From CAVZLD01 sp964522605 (GTDB lineage Bacteria; Planctomycetota; Planctomycetia; Pirellulales; Pirellulaceae): DNA of 50,628 nucleotides. The position numbers were made by a program, and so were the translations under genes. The DNA lies in contig CAZFWV010000012.1 of assembly GCA_964522605.1 (NCBI GenBank), positions 1-50,628 on the forward strand, given 5' to 3'. Under the pieces are notes generated by a model that did not search any database, was not told the DNA's origin, and saw only the letters and a list, made by a program, of their open reading frames with translations. Positions 25,251 through 33,921 of this stretch are shown here, one piece after another (positions within the stretch are counted from its first letter, which is position 1; each line of letters begins with the position of its first letter).

Positions 25251-26617
25251 CGAAAAATCCTTTCGCACGACGCGTCCGCACTCGAGCTGCCGTTCGATCT
25301 TCGATCGGGCCGAGGGTGATCCTCGGGTGTACCCTGTTGATCTCGGTCTCCCCTCTGCGGGCAGCTAATCCGGAGGATGCTCCCTCACCGGAGGCCGCCG
25401 TCGAAATCACAGCGACGGAAGCGGCGGTACTGAAGCAGGAACAATATGCGATTGCCCAGAAACTGAATGAGGATTTTCCCAACGACTTCGAAGCCTTGCG
25501 GATTCTGGGCTTTGTGCACAGTTGCCACGGTAATTTGGAGGAGATGTTCAAGTGCTGGCAGGAATGCTGCAAATTGGATCCTGATCGAGCGGATGTCTAT
25601 GACCAACTTGCGCGCCATTCCGTTCAGTTAGAGCGATACGAAGACGCGGTGGACTACTGGCGGACAGCGTTGAAGGTCAACCCGAACCTGCCCGGTGCCC
25701 ATTTGGGGATCGGTTCCGCCTGGCAACATCTTGGACGAATCGACGAGTCCATTGCGGAACTCCAGGAAGAACTCCGCTTGTCCCCGAGGAACGGCCAAGC
25801 TCATTACAGCCTCGCGGAGGCACTGTTCCAGCAACAAGAGTTCGCCGAGGCAAAAACGAGTTATCAGAAGGCGGTCGAGTTTGAGCCGCAGAATGCACGA
25901 GCCTATTATGGCTTGTTCAAGACATGTAGTCGATTAGGGCAGAAAGAGGAAGCAGATCGATACGCGCAAGAATTCCAGCGGATCGAAGCGGCGATCAATC
26001 AAGCCGATCAAGAGATACGACGCCAATACGATGATCTCCAGCAGATGCGTGCGCGTCTGGCGATGACTTGTGTCGACGCCGCACGTTATTATGCAAAACG
26101 GCAAAATTTGTCGTCGGCAGAAAGGCTGTGGATCCGAGCGATTGAGGTCGACAATCGTCATCTCGATGCGAGAACCGAACTCGCTGCCCTCTACGCAACC
26201 CAACGCAAACTGCCCGAGGCGGTTCGCCTGTACGAAGAGCTTGTGCAACTCGAGCCGGACAATGCGGACCATTTTCAGCAGCTCGGCTTTCTCCAGGCGC
26301 GCGGGGGAAACTTGCAAGCAGCGGAGGCATCGCTTCGGCAGGCGATTCGGATCGCTCCGGGCCAGGCCGCCGGCTATCGCTCGTTGGCGAAACTCTTTTT
26401 GAACACGAACCAAGAGACCAAAACCGCGCGAGAACTCTCGATCGTCGCCGTCAAGTTGGAACCGGTGGCGGAGAGCTATTTCGTGCTCAGCTGGGCATGT
26501 GCAAAGAGTGGTCAACGCGGCGATGCTCTTTCGGCGATTCAACAGGCGATTCGCCTGGATCCCGAGAATGCAACCTACCGCCAGCTCTTGGAGGCCATCC
26601 AGAAACAACCGCAGTGA
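25247..26617 (+). CDS. TPR protein between two CRTAC1 genes
   Basis: 456 aa from the ATG at 25247, which overlaps the stop of the upstream gene as ATGA, so translation is coupled. The N-terminus carries a signal-like stretch (GPRVILGCTLLISVSPLRAA) and then at least eight TPR-type helix pairs with the W-LG-Y-A-F-A-P pattern: DFEALRILGFVHSCHGNLEEMFKCWQECCKLDPD (in part), ERYEDAVDYWRTALKVNPN, GRIDESIAELQEELRLSP, QQEFAEAKTSYQKAVEFEP, RKLPEAVRLYEELVQLEPD, GNLQAAEASLRQAIRIAPG and RGDALSAIQQAIRLDPE. A central charged helix (residues about 255-300) breaks the array. A periplasmic scaffold for the flanking secreted proteins is inferred from the order. No enzymatic motif. Confidence 0.88.
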   Translation: MTKNPFARRVRTRAAVRSSIGPRVILGCTLLISVSPLRAANPEDAPSPEAAVEITATEAAVLKQEQYAIAQKLNEDFPNDFEALRILGFVHSCHGNLEEMFKCWQECCKLDPDRADVYDQLARHSVQLERYEDAVDYWRTALKVNPNLPGAHLGIGSAWQHLGRIDESIAELQEELRLSPRNGQAHYSLAEALFQQQEFAEAKTSYQKAVEFEPQNARAYYGLFKTCSRLGQKEEADRYAQEFQRIEAAINQADQEIRRQYDDLQQMRARLAMTCVDAARYYAKRQNLSSAERLWIRAIEVDNRHLDARTELAALYATQRKLPEAVRLYEELVQLEPDNADHFQQLGFLQARGGNLQAAEASLRQAIRIAPGQAAGYRSLAKLFLNTNQETKTARELSIVAVKLEPVAESYFVLSWACAKSGQRGDALSAIQQAIRLDPENATYRQLLEAIQKQPQ

Positions 26618-26622
26618 CAATC

Positions 26623-28362
26623 ATGGGACTCCATCGATCGCTCAAGGCACCCTCACATCGTCATCCCGGCAATCTGATGATCACGAGCCGACCAAGTCGC
26701 TACCGCGTGCCACCAACCATTCGACGCGCATTCCTGCTCGTTTGTTTCCTCGGGGGAACCCCCGCGTTGACTCAATCCGCCGATCCGATGATTCAACTGC
26801 ACGACGTGACCGATCAGAGCGGAATCAATTTCGTGCACACGGACGGCAGCCGGGGCCAGTATTTTATCGTTGAATACGTCTGCGCCGGACTTGCGCTGTT
26901 CGACTATGACCTCGACGGAGATATCGACATCTATTTTCTGAACGGTGCCGCTCCCCCGGGTGCGAAAGAACAACAGCCATCGAGAAATGCCCTCTACCGA
27001 AACGATGGGAACTGGAAATTCACCGATGTGACCGAGCCAGCTGGCGTTGGCGATACCGGCCACGGACTGGGGGTCACGGTGGGCGATTACGACAACGATG
27101 GAGACCCTGATCTCTACTTGAACAATTCGGGCGCCAACGTATTGTACCGCAACAACGGAAACGGCACGTTTACTGATGTGACGCGTGAAGCAGGTGTGGC
27201 AAACGGAAACCGTGTCGGAGCGGGCACCTGTTTTCTTGATATCGATGCGGATGGGGATCTGGATTTGTACGTCGCCAATTACATTCGATTCTCCTACAGC
27301 ATGATCGTGTCGCGGACGATCCAAGGGTATCCGGTCTACCCGGGTCCGCGCGACTTTGCTGCGGATACCCACACACTCTACCGAAACAACGCCGATGGAA
27401 CGTTTACGGATGTCAGTCAGGAGTCCGGAGTCGGGGCTCACGCAGCTCCCGGCATGGGCATGGTGTGCGCAGATTACGACGATGACGGTGATACCGATAT
27501 CCTGGTCGGCAACGACGCCTCGGCGAATTTCCTCTTCCGCAACGACGGAACGGGGCACTTCGAAGAGGTGGGACTTCTGAGTGGCTTTGCCTACGATGGG
27601 CGGGGCGCGGTCCAAGGCACCATGGGTGTCGAGTGTGCCGACTACGACAACGACGGCCGCCTGGATGTTCACGTCACGTCTTACCAGAACGAACGGGCCG
27701 TGCTCTATCGCAATCTTGGACAGGGGATCTTCGAGGATGTGACGTCGAGCAGTGGTGTGGGCCAGGGGACGAGCAATCAGGTTAAGTGGGGCAACGGATT
27801 CGTCGACTTCGACAACGACGGGGACCGTGATCTGTTCATCGCATGTGGACATCTGTATGATCACGTCGACCGTTTCGACGATAGCACGTCTTACCTCGCG
27901 CGGAACCTGCTGTTCGCGAACTTGGGCGATGGCAAATTTGTCGACATCACCGATCAGGCCGGCGAGGGAATGCAGGTCCGACTCAGCAGTCGCGGTGCCG
28001 GGTTTGAAGATATGGATAACGACGGCGACATCGACGCGGTGATCCTCAATTCGCGCGCCCGGCCCACGCTGCTTCGTAACGATTCACCGGCGGGAAATCA
28101 TTGGATCCAATTGCTGCTGCAAGGCAGTCCATCGAATCGCGACGGCGTCGGCGCCCGCGTGAAAGTCGTCGTCGGGGATCAGATGCAGGTCGCGGAAATC
28201 CACAGCGGTCGCGCGTACCAGGGACACTACGGAACACGACTCCATTTCGGACTGGGCTCAAGCCGACAGATCGACCGAATTCACATTCGGTGGTGCGGGG
28301 GGAAAACCCAGATCCTGGAGAATATAACAGCCGACCGCATCCTTCGGATTCGGGAACGCTGA
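26623..28362 (+). CDS. CRTAC1 family FG-GAP/ASPIC-UnbV protein (copy 2)
   Basis: 579 aa from the ATG at 26623, six bases after the TPR stop; ATG 26677 is an alternative and would begin nearer the signal peptide (RRAFLLVCFLGGTPALTQSA). Same design as copy 1: seven calcium loops (DYDLDGDIDIYFLN, DYDNDGDPDLYLNN, DIDADGDLDLYVAN, DYDDDGDTDILVGN, DYDNDGRLDVHVTS, DFDNDGDRDLFIAC, DMDNDGDIDAVILN) and a C-terminal ASPIC/UnbV domain (NRDGVGARVKVVVG, EIHSGRAYQGHYGTRLHFGLG). The two copies are closely similar throughout and form a tandem duplication split by the TPR gene. Probably exported, calcium-dependent and acting with copy 1. Confidence 0.93.
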   Translation: MGLHRSLKAPSHRHPGNLMITSRPSRYRVPPTIRRAFLLVCFLGGTPALTQSADPMIQLHDVTDQSGINFVHTDGSRGQYFIVEYVCAGLALFDYDLDGDIDIYFLNGAAPPGAKEQQPSRNALYRNDGNWKFTDVTEPAGVGDTGHGLGVTVGDYDNDGDPDLYLNNSGANVLYRNNGNGTFTDVTREAGVANGNRVGAGTCFLDIDADGDLDLYVANYIRFSYSMIVSRTIQGYPVYPGPRDFAADTHTLYRNNADGTFTDVSQESGVGAHAAPGMGMVCADYDDDGDTDILVGNDASANFLFRNDGTGHFEEVGLLSGFAYDGRGAVQGTMGVECADYDNDGRLDVHVTSYQNERAVLYRNLGQGIFEDVTSSSGVGQGTSNQVKWGNGFVDFDNDGDRDLFIACGHLYDHVDRFDDSTSYLARNLLFANLGDGKFVDITDQAGEGMQVRLSSRGAGFEDMDNDGDIDAVILNSRARPTLLRNDSPAGNHWIQLLLQGSPSNRDGVGARVKVVVGDQMQVAEIHSGRAYQGHYGTRLHFGLGSSRQIDRIHIRWCGGKTQILENITADRILRIRER

Positions 28363-28497
28363 TTCGGCAACCCAACAGCCAGCAGTACAACCAAACCCCA
28401 GGACGATCGACCGGAATCTGGGAATCCTCAGATCTGTGGCGTAGACCGCGGCCGTTTGGCCGAAACACGGGAAATGGAAGCTGAGTTCGGATATCGG

Positions 28498-30114
28498 ATG
28501 AGTCAACGATCGCCCACGATGCTCCGTCAGATCCTGCTCGTGCTCGTTCTTGCCGCGCTGGGAACGACGTTCTGCTGCATCACCAACACAGATCTACGTC
28601 CTCTCTGGCCGCCAGTCGTCGCCTTGAGTGTGATCTTGCTGACACGTCACGCGCTCCTGGGACTGTTGGCCGGGGGCCTAACCGGCGGTTTGTTACTCGC
28701 GAGCGGAAATCCGGCCACCGCGGCGTACTCCGTGGCGATAGAGCATCTAGCACCGAGCCTCCAAGATCCCTGGAAGCAGGGGGCCATCGTTTTCACACTC
28801 GTGCTGGGTGGCTTTGCCGCGATCTTGGAAGCTGGCGGAGGGTTCCGCACTTTGCTGCTGCGACTGACTCGTCCGGGCTCCGACCGAGTCCGACCGATGG
28901 AAACCGCCGCGGCAATGCTTGGCCTGCTTTGTTTCTTCGATGGGCTGGCAAACGGGTTGGTTGTGGGACGCGTCGGACGCGACTTGGCCGACCGGTGCGG
29001 CGTGGCGCGCGTGAAGTTAGCCTACATTGCGGACACAACCTCTTCGGCGGTTGCCTGTGTCGCATTTATCTCGACCTGGATCGCCTTCCAATTGTCGATG
29101 ATCGGTGAGGCATATCGGTTGGCGGGTCGAGATGTGAATCCTTATTCGATCTTTTTGTCCTCCCTGCCCTTCAACTTCTATTGCTGGTTCAGCCTGGTCC
29201 TGCTGTTCATTGCAATTCGCCGAAGGTTTCATCCCGGACCGATGCAGGACTTCGTCCATGAGGCGGAACCGAGTGAGGCAGTACAGCCGGAGATCAGGCC
29301 GAGTGGCCCCGTACGCTCGGCCTTGATCCCACTCGGCGTCCTACTGACATCCTTCTTCGTCTACTTTATTGCCTTGGGCAGTCCGAGACCCATTTTTCCC
29401 CTGGATCGAGAGAAGCTCGTCGCCGCTTTCGGTTCCGATGCAGGTCCCCGAGTCTTGGTGCTGGCCGGAGTCACATCGACGCTCGCAGCATGGATTCTCT
29501 TTCCCCCTCAGGCGACAGGACGTCTGCGACCGGTCGCTGCGGCGTTTGTCGGTGGAGTCCGTGCGATGATCGGTCCGGTACTGATTCTGGTGGCCGCTTG
29601 GATCTTCGGCAGCGTCCTCGAAGATCTCGGTACTGCGGAACTCATCACAGAACAAGCCGCTCGCGCCGGTTCGCCGGGACTGTTTCCGACGTTGGTGTTT
29701 CTGACGGGTGCCGCGGTTTCGTTCTCGACGGGTACCTCGTGGGGCACGATGGGACTACTCTTTCCGCTGGCCGTTCCCGTCGCCATTCAGTTGGGTACAC
29801 CGGAGAGCCAGTTACCTCTTACCGTAGCGGCCGTGTTCAGCGGCGCGGTGTTCGGAGATCACTGCTCCCCCTTCAGTGATACAACGATCGTCACCTCGAT
29901 CTCCTGCGGTGTTGAACCACACGACCATGTGCGGACCCAGATTCCCTACGCAGTGATTGGCGCCGTCGTCGCGATCGGACTGGGCTTCCTGCCCGCGGCC
30001 TATGGCACACCGGCCGTTGTCTGTCTGATCTTGGGAACCATCGCCCTGCTACTCCTGCCAACAGGAATGCAACACATGAACGGAATGCTCTTCCGGGAGA
30101 ACGAGCGTTCCTGA
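28498..30114 (+). CDS. Na+/H+ antiporter, NhaC family
   Basis: 538 aa from the ATG at 28498 (an alternative TTG lies upstream). About twelve hydrophobic segments. NhaC features: CFFDGLANGLVVGRVGRDL near the middle of the first half, DTTSSAVACVAFISTWIAF, FSTGTSWGTMGLLFPLAVPVA (in part) and GDHCSPFSDTTIVTSISCG. These conserved acidic and Ser/Thr segments line the ion path. The protein should exchange cytoplasmic Na+ for H+, though some members take up amino acids. Positioned after the CRTAC1 operon with a 135-nt gap, so co-transcription is possible. Convergent with the 166-aa gene, 12 nt apart. Confidence 0.92.
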   Translation: MSQRSPTMLRQILLVLVLAALGTTFCCITNTDLRPLWPPVVALSVILLTRHALLGLLAGGLTGGLLLASGNPATAAYSVAIEHLAPSLQDPWKQGAIVFTLVLGGFAAILEAGGGFRTLLLRLTRPGSDRVRPMETAAAMLGLLCFFDGLANGLVVGRVGRDLADRCGVARVKLAYIADTTSSAVACVAFISTWIAFQLSMIGEAYRLAGRDVNPYSIFLSSLPFNFYCWFSLVLLFIAIRRRFHPGPMQDFVHEAEPSEAVQPEIRPSGPVRSALIPLGVLLTSFFVYFIALGSPRPIFPLDREKLVAAFGSDAGPRVLVLAGVTSTLAAWILFPPQATGRLRPVAAAFVGGVRAMIGPVLILVAAWIFGSVLEDLGTAELITEQAARAGSPGLFPTLVFLTGAAVSFSTGTSWGTMGLLFPLAVPVAIQLGTPESQLPLTVAAVFSGAVFGDHCSPFSDTTIVTSISCGVEPHDHVRTQIPYAVIGAVVAIGLGFLPAAYGTPAVVCLILGTIALLLLPTGMQHMNGMLFRENERS

Positions 30115-30126
30115 GCCGTTTGCCGC

Positions 30127-30627
30127 CTAATCCATCAGGAAGACAAGAAACAGAGAACCTTCCGCCGGCCGACGCGCCGCAATCAGGAGACCGGACATCG
30201 CTGCACCATCGCCGATTCGATAAACGCGCAACTCCGCGACTTGCGGATCGTCAAATGCGTTGGCAAGAGCTTGGTGGGCTTTCGCGGGCGGGTCCGTATT
30301 ATCCAGAATCATCGACGCGGAAAGACGCACGTCGTTCTCGGGGATGGACCGCAGTTCGGTGACGATGTCGCGTTTGGCTCCTTCCTGTCGCGCGTAAACT
30401 TGCTTCCAGGTCGCCAACCAATTGGCCTCCCCAAACCGCTGCCAGATCTCGCCGCAGAAATGCTGGTACTTCGCCCGCGCGGCTGGCTCAAGGTCCTGCT
30501 CCGCTCCCGTCGTATCCACCGGATCGAAAAAAACCGCGCTGCCAAAACCAGCTTGGCTCGGTACTCCATAGATCGCTTCCAAAGCGGTCACATAGGCCGG
30601 TAGTTTTCGAGCTTCTTCTGACGCCAT
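30127..30627 (-). CDS. Small protein of unknown function
   Basis: 166 aa from the ATG at 30627, with GAAAGG about 9 nt upstream; the longer frame starts inside a MITE-like element and is not expected. Soluble, no signal peptide and no TM segment. It looks like a mixed alpha/beta protein: EARKLPAYVTALEAIYGV, LEPAARAKYQHFCGEIWQRFGEANWLATWKQV (in part), DIVTELRSIPENDVRLSASMIL (in part), and a C-terminal beta-hairpin (VAELRVYRIGDGAAMSGLLIAARR, in part). I do not recognise it. It could be an intracellular response or binding protein, but the neighbours give no guidance. Confidence 0.65.
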   Translation of the reverse strand: MASEEARKLPAYVTALEAIYGVPSQAGFGSAVFFDPVDTTGAEQDLEPAARAKYQHFCGEIWQRFGEANWLATWKQVYARQEGAKRDIVTELRSIPENDVRLSASMILDNTDPPAKAHQALANAFDDPQVAELRVYRIGDGAAMSGLLIAARRPAEGSLFLVFLMD

Positions 30628-30719
30628 GGTTTGCCTTTCGCAATGGATTTTACAAGTGGTTTCAAAACCGTTACGGACCGAGTTTGTGAGCCGACGGCGA
30701 AATGCGTTTGCTGAACCCC

Positions 30720-30848
30720 GTGCTGTGTCACAGCTTAGGATTGGGGTACCACGGTCCGTCAGTCCGTTGGTGCCAATTATATGCCAACGGGCGGGAAGTC
30801 CGTCGTACAAGCGTCACGCAACCCGAATTCTTGGCTGTGACAAGGCAC
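30720..30848. mobile_element. Diverged MITE-like element
   Basis: Ends GTGCTGTGTCACAG and CTGTGACAAGGCAC are inverted repeats with two mismatches. The left end resembles the CTAGTGCTGTGTC ends of the 134-bp elements, and a GGGGTACCAC / GTTGGTGCC interior replaces their GGGTGCCACTGG part. Length 129 bp. I read it as an older relative of the same family. It lies in the 410-nt gap between the 166-aa gene and the HAD phosphatase, where no gene is visible. Confidence 0.55.
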
Positions 30849-31037
30849 TAGCCCGAGAGAAGCCAGACATGCGAGTTGGCCACAAACCGGGCGAAAGACG
30901 CAAACGGCACGAAATGACGAGAACGCGGGAAGCTGGCACGCGCACCGACGATGTCGTAGACTCATGGCGGCCGCCCAACTTCCATCTTGGCGGCTTCAGG
31001 TCGATCACCCCATTGACTTCCCGATCAGGAATCCACA

Positions 31038-32039
31038 ATGAATCGAAGACATGTCGTCAGACTTACGCTCCTCGCCATCTGTCTGCTGGCCACCCTCACA
31101 CGTAGCACCCTTTGTGCAGATCCGCTTCCTTCTTGGAATGACACCGGCCCCAAGCAAGCGATTCTCGCTTTCGTAGAGAAGACGACATCTCCCGATTCTC
31201 CTGACTTCGTGCCTCCCTCACAAAGGATCGCCGTCTTCGACAACGACGGCACATTGTGGCCAGAGAACCCCTTACCCTTTCAGTTAGCATTCGCCCTGGA
31301 CTCTCTCACACAACAGATCGCAGCTCAGCCCAAGTTGAATGACGATCCGTACGTGAAGGCAGCCTTGGACGGTGATCTTGCGAAGCTCTTGGCCGACAAT
31401 CACAAGGGACTCTTCCGGATCGTTGGCCTGACCCATGCGGGGATGACCACGGAGGAGTTCGCCCGTCGCGTCGACGGTTGGATCAAGACAGCCAAGCATC
31501 CTCGCTTCAATCGCACTTACGACGAATGCGTGTACCAGCCGATGCTCGAATTGCTGGCGTACTTGCGTGCGAATGGGTTCAGAACGTTTATCGTATCCGG
31601 CGGTGGTGCAGACTTCATGCGAGTCTGGAGCGAGCGAGTCTATGGCATCACGCCAGATCAAGTTGTTGGTTCCACGGGCAAAGTCAAGTTCGAAATGGTG
31701 GATGGACAGCCGGTCCTGATCAAAACGCTCGATGAGGTTTTTGTCGACGATAAGGAAGGCAAACCCGTGGGAATTCATCAATACATTGGTCTTCGCCCGA
31801 TCATGTGTTTTGGGAATAGCGACGGCGATAAGGCGATGATGGAGTACACAACGATTGGGAATCCTCGCCCCAGTTTTGGGCTGATTGTTCATCACACGGA
31901 TGCGGACCGCGAGTATGCGTACGACGCAAATCCAAAGAGCAGCGGGAAGCTGATTGCGGCACTCGACGACGCTCCCAAGCGAGGCTGGCACGTCGTGGAT
32001 ATGCGAAACGATTGGAAAACGGTCCTTCGCAATGAATAG
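31038..32039 (+). CDS. Exported HAD-superfamily phosphatase
   Basis: 333 aa; ATG with AGGA about 7 nt upstream. Signal peptide VRLTLLAICLLATLTRSTLCA. HAD motif I is FDNDGTLW (nucleophile D68, D70), motif II is FIVSGGGADFM, a later KGKPVGI segment may carry motif III, and motif IV is FGNSDGDKAMMEYT with the paired acidic residues. The layout matches the SerB-like HAD group (haloacid dehalogenase-like hydrolases of about 300 aa, often annotated as phosphoserine phosphatase-like). With an export signal it is likely a periplasmic phosphomonoesterase; the substrate is not predictable. No operon partner is evident. Confidence 0.87.
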   Translation: MNRRHVVRLTLLAICLLATLTRSTLCADPLPSWNDTGPKQAILAFVEKTTSPDSPDFVPPSQRIAVFDNDGTLWPENPLPFQLAFALDSLTQQIAAQPKLNDDPYVKAALDGDLAKLLADNHKGLFRIVGLTHAGMTTEEFARRVDGWIKTAKHPRFNRTYDECVYQPMLELLAYLRANGFRTFIVSGGGADFMRVWSERVYGITPDQVVGSTGKVKFEMVDGQPVLIKTLDEVFVDDKEGKPVGIHQYIGLRPIMCFGNSDGDKAMMEYTTIGNPRPSFGLIVHHTDADREYAYDANPKSSGKLIAALDDAPKRGWHVVDMRNDWKTVLRNE

Positions 32040-32516
32040 TTCACTACCATCGACCTCCTGCTCGAACCGGACCAGTTCACGTTTGACCGAGCCGCAGTGA
32101 ACGAATTCCGAGATGGCAATTCGGGACTCGCAACTGCAAATTCTTGATAGGATTCGCACGGCGCCAACCAAGCTTCCCCAGAGAATCCCTTGGGGGGCCC
32201 AATCAGTCTTTCCATGGGCAGAAGTTACAGGAAACGTTTACCGAGACGTTGATCGGCCACCGCGTGACATCCCAAGGGATGGACGTGCGTTTTCCAGGTC
32301 ATGTCGTTCCCAACCCAACGGGCTGAAATCATGCGGATGGAATCGCTCTCTTTTCCCGCGCACGATGGCGAGCGTCGCAGTCTCTGACGCATTAGGCGTA
32401 TGGCATAAGGAACCTGCGGCGAATTCGCAGCTTTCTCGTAAACGGCATGGTGTTTACGAGGGTGAGAGCTCACTTCGTGTGCTTTGGGGACACTCTTACT
32501 CAATGAGGAAAAGATG
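32040..32516. other. Intergenic region with a long perfect stem-loop
   Basis: 477 nt with only weak open frames that I do not accept as genes. The most regular feature is CTCGTAAAC (32435-32443) / GTTTACGAG (32452-32460), a perfect 9-bp stem with an 8-nt loop, 56 nt before the next start. It could be a leader structure or a protein-binding site. Confidence 0.5.
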
Positions 32517-33194
32517 ATGAAAACGATGATTTCCTGTGGCGCCTTCGTTTTCGTGACACTGCTAAGCGGTGTTTGCGGGGCGTTGGAACAAGAGTCTATT
32601 CGGGCCACGCCAGCGACGCCGCTTGACATGAATCAAGCCGAGGAAGAGGTCAGGAAGCACTATGCCGCGGCCCATCCTGAGATCCGGGAGTATATCTTAT
32701 GGACAGCAAGGACATTTGGCCATAACGGGCTGTGGCTCAATGAAGATGCATTTGCCAGCTTGCCTACCGAAGAATCTCAGCAACTGATCGGATACCTCGC
32801 CACATTGCTGGACGAGAGTGAATATGGTCGCCACCTTTGCCAAGGACTGGCGAAGGCGAGTGCCCTCAAGGACGAACGTCTTGTGCCCGGTCTCATGAAG
32901 GTCGCTGGCTACCATCGAGAAGAAGGGGATTACGATTGCCGCCCGAAATGGATGGCGGTCGCAGCGTTGGCCCGGCAGGAATCTGATGTCGCTGTGCCGC
33001 TGCTGATCAGCCTTGTTGACCACGGGAATCAAAACACTCGCAAGTGGGCCCGCGCCGCATTGTCGCGAAAAACAGGACAGGACTTCAACGAGGATAAACA
33101 GGCCTGGGCCGAATGGTGGAAGGCACAGGGACACGAGCCAATCGACGATGAACTGCTCAAACCCTGGAAAGCGCCATCGGAAAACGCCAAGTGA
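32517..33194 (+). CDS. Exported HEAT-like repeat protein
   Basis: 225 aa from the ATG at 32517, with GAGGA 7 nt upstream (ATG 32514 is adjacent). Short signal peptide (ISCGAFVFVTLLSGVCGA). The body is helical and resembles HEAT repeats: LVPGLMKVAGYHREEG, KWMAVAALARQESDVAVPLLISLVDHGNQNTRKWARAALSRKTG (in part), ending in GQDFNEDKQAWAEWWKAQG, a tail common in planctomycete HEAT-repeat proteins. The role is probably a protein-protein scaffold; no catalytic motif. Nothing in the neighbours indicates the partner. Confidence 0.72.
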   Translation: MKTMISCGAFVFVTLLSGVCGALEQESIRATPATPLDMNQAEEEVRKHYAAAHPEIREYILWTARTFGHNGLWLNEDAFASLPTEESQQLIGYLATLLDESEYGRHLCQGLAKASALKDERLVPGLMKVAGYHREEGDYDCRPKWMAVAALARQESDVAVPLLISLVDHGNQNTRKWARAALSRKTGQDFNEDKQAWAEWWKAQGHEPIDDELLKPWKAPSENAK

Positions 33195-33412
33195 TTGGCG
33201 GAACGATCAATCGTGGAGTGGGATAAGCGGCATTGGAGTTAAGCGATCACACATACAACGTCGTCACGCGAGGCCGATGAAAAGGTGTTAGGTACCGATC
33301 GTTACAGGGATCTCGGGCAAGCGATGTGGGCGGGCGGATCGCGGCCAAGCTGGACAAGTGTGACCGGTCACGGTTGGCCGATTCTGAAGGTCGGCGGATC
33401 GCCGTAACCCAG
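33195..33412. other. Intergenic region with repeat motif
   Basis: 218 nt with no gene. AAAAGGTGTTAGGTACC at 33280-33296 is related to CAGGTGTCAGGTACC at 33664-33678 on the other side of the tRNA gene; both are followed by AGGGAT and a C/G-rich stretch, so they look like two diverged copies of one intergenic repeat. Confidence 0.5.
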
Positions 33413-33498
33413 TGGCCGAGGCGGGGTTCGAACCCGCACGAGGGTTACCCCTCACGGGATTTTAAGTCCCGTGCGTCTGCCAGTTCCGCCACTCGGCC
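33413..33498 (-). tRNA. tRNA-Leu (anticodon UAA)
   Basis: 86 nt. Acceptor GGCCGAG (33498-33492) pairs with CTCGGCC (33420-33414), followed by discriminator A at 33413; no CCA is encoded. The D arm contains GTGGCGGAACTGGCAGAC, the anticodon stem is CGGGA/TCCCG around loop CTTAAAA with TAA at 33464-33462, a long variable arm GTGAGGGGTAACCCTCGT shows it is a class II tRNA, and the T arm is GCGGGTTCGAACCCCGC. These features identify leucine. The UAA anticodon reads UUA and UUG. Confidence 0.97.
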
Positions 33499-33921
33499 AG
33501 GGTGTGAAGTCTCCATCGTACAGAGACGGTCAAGACGTGACAATCCAGGTCCCAAGGTGCCAAAGCCGTTGCCTGGACAAGAGTTGCGGCAACTCTTGTC
33601 GACACTCGTCGGAGCCACTGCATGGAAAGATTCGGTAGGTCAGGAGGCGACTCCGAAAAACAACAGGTGTCAGGTACCATCATAGGGATTCCGAGGTGCC
33701 CGATTGAACGGACGATTGGCGACATCCGCAATCTTCCCCTGGAGCTCGCCATTCGGCCTCCTCCGCGAGTGAAGAGGTCGGCCATTCGGGACACGTCACG
33801 GAAAGCAAGCGGCTGACCATGAAAACATGTTGCTACCGTCGGTAGGTGGGGCACTTCTGTTGAACCTCCAACTACTCGCCAAGATCACAACACGTTCCCC
33901 GTTCCGCGGACAAAAACTCCT
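33499..33921. other. Intergenic region, no gene seen
   Basis: 423 nt upstream of the sulfatase on one side and behind the tRNA on the other. It holds the second GGTGTCAGGTACC repeat motif (33664-33678). Open frames here are short and lack a ribosome site. Confidence 0.4.

Noticed and set aside
23700..28200. Repeated DNDGD-encoding DNA that looks like a tandem-repeat array
   Set aside because: It is the coding sequence of FG-GAP calcium loops in the two CRTAC1 proteins, not a satellite or CRISPR.
32113..32517. 134-aa open frame before the HEAT-like gene
   Set aside because: No ribosome site, composition unlike its neighbours and it overlaps the stem-loop; the real gene starts at 32517 with a good ribosome site.
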